Positions 63,738 through 64,000 of a stretch of DNA of 64,000 nucleotides are shown in pieces. Each line of letters opens with the position of its first letter. Within the stretch, counting starts at the first letter, position 1. Both the position numbers and the translations under genes were made by a program. Location: contig CAUYUJ010015282.1 in the NCBI GenBank assembly GCA_963575745.1, positions 289,151 to 353,150 of the forward strand, in the 5' to 3' direction. Below the pieces are notes generated by a model. It saw nothing but the letters and a program-made list of their open reading frames with translations. It did not search any database and was not told where the DNA came from. This stretch comes from Prorocentrum cordatum (taxonomy: Eukaryota > Sar > Dinophyceae > Prorocentrales > Prorocentraceae).

Positions 63738-64000
63738 CTGTCCTATGCACGCAGGCATTGTGGTGTTCACCGGCGCTGCGTTGCACGCGGGTATTGTGGT
63801 GTAGACACGCGCTGTGACGTGCACAGGCGCTGCGGTGCACGCAAGCACTGTGATGTACACAGGCGCTGTGTTGCACATGGTAGTTGCGGTGTGCACATGT
63901 ACACCGGCGCTGTAGTGTACGCAAGCATTGTGATGTACACAAGCGCTGCGTTGCACACGGTTGTTGCGGTGTCCGCAGACGCTGCGGTATACACTCGCGC
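63738..64000 (-). repeat. Inverted 18-bp tandem array, runs off the window
   Basis: Units read ACAGGCGCTGCGGTGCAC and GCAAGCACTGTGATGTAC on the plus strand, the reverse complement of the array at 63062-63300. It continues to the window end. Confidence 0.8.

Overview
This window looks like nuclear DNA of a dinoflagellate. It is GC-rich and dominated by low-complexity and tandem repeats. Coding capacity is split into exons separated by introns, with GT-AG junctions that keep phase. Several protein families are ones I associate with dinoflagellates. Several genes are preceded by sequence resembling the dinoflagellate spliced leader (DinoSL), which should be absent from genomic loci unless a processed mRNA was reverse-transcribed and reinserted. 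Nothing supports a prokaryotic or organellar origin: there are no operons, ribosome-binding sites, tRNAs or CRISPRs. I cannot fix the species.

Layout. 1-6.1 kb holds a decayed non-LTR (LINE-like) retroelement on the minus strand: coiled-coil/polyQ N-terminus, ORF1-like region, OTU-type protease-like domain, endonuclease remnant, reverse transcriptase. 6.1-8.8 kb is degenerate TTGGGG-rich and GAG repeat with one candidate exon. 8.9-10.5 kb (+) is a two-exon coiled-coil gene with a signal-peptide-like start. 10.7-19.6 kb is mostly microsatellite and tandem repeat, with an island of M16 (insulysin-like) protease exons at 14.2-14.5 kb. 19.7-24.6 kb (-) is a four-exon Cys-motif gene of unknown function. 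25.6-27.2 kb (+) is a two-exon Pro-rich/acidic gene. 29.7-30.5 kb (+) is an intronless gene next to a spliced-leader relic. 31.2-33.2 kb (-) is a three-exon cytosine-5 DNA methyltransferase-like gene. 35 kb (-) is an exon with a 16-residue repeat. 36.4-37.4 kb is a foldback about 1 kb long. 39.1-40.1 kb (-) is an intact 353-residue unknown. 41.8-42.5 kb (+) is an intronless acidic gene. 43.3-43.5 kb (-) is a domain exon. 45.2-54.3 kb (-) is a large multi-exon unknown gene. 56.2-57.9 kb is a 79-bp satellite. 59.3-60.8 kb (+) is a polysaccharide pyruvyl transferase retrogene carrying a nearly perfect spliced leader. 61-64 kb is dispersed and tandem repeats.

Two themes tie the window together. 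First, mRNA recycling: one near-perfect, one good and three weaker spliced-leader relics lie just upstream of genes. Second, the short introns whose splice phases can be checked carry imperfect inverted repeats of about 20 bp, and one of these elements has a second copy outside any gene. That pattern is expected of introner-like (transposon-derived) introns.

Many coding stretches have single-base frameshifts, two of them best explained by a missing base in a homopolymer. Assembly errors and genuine decay therefore cannot be separated from sequence alone. Exon boundaries are read by eye; those marked approximate could move by tens of bases.
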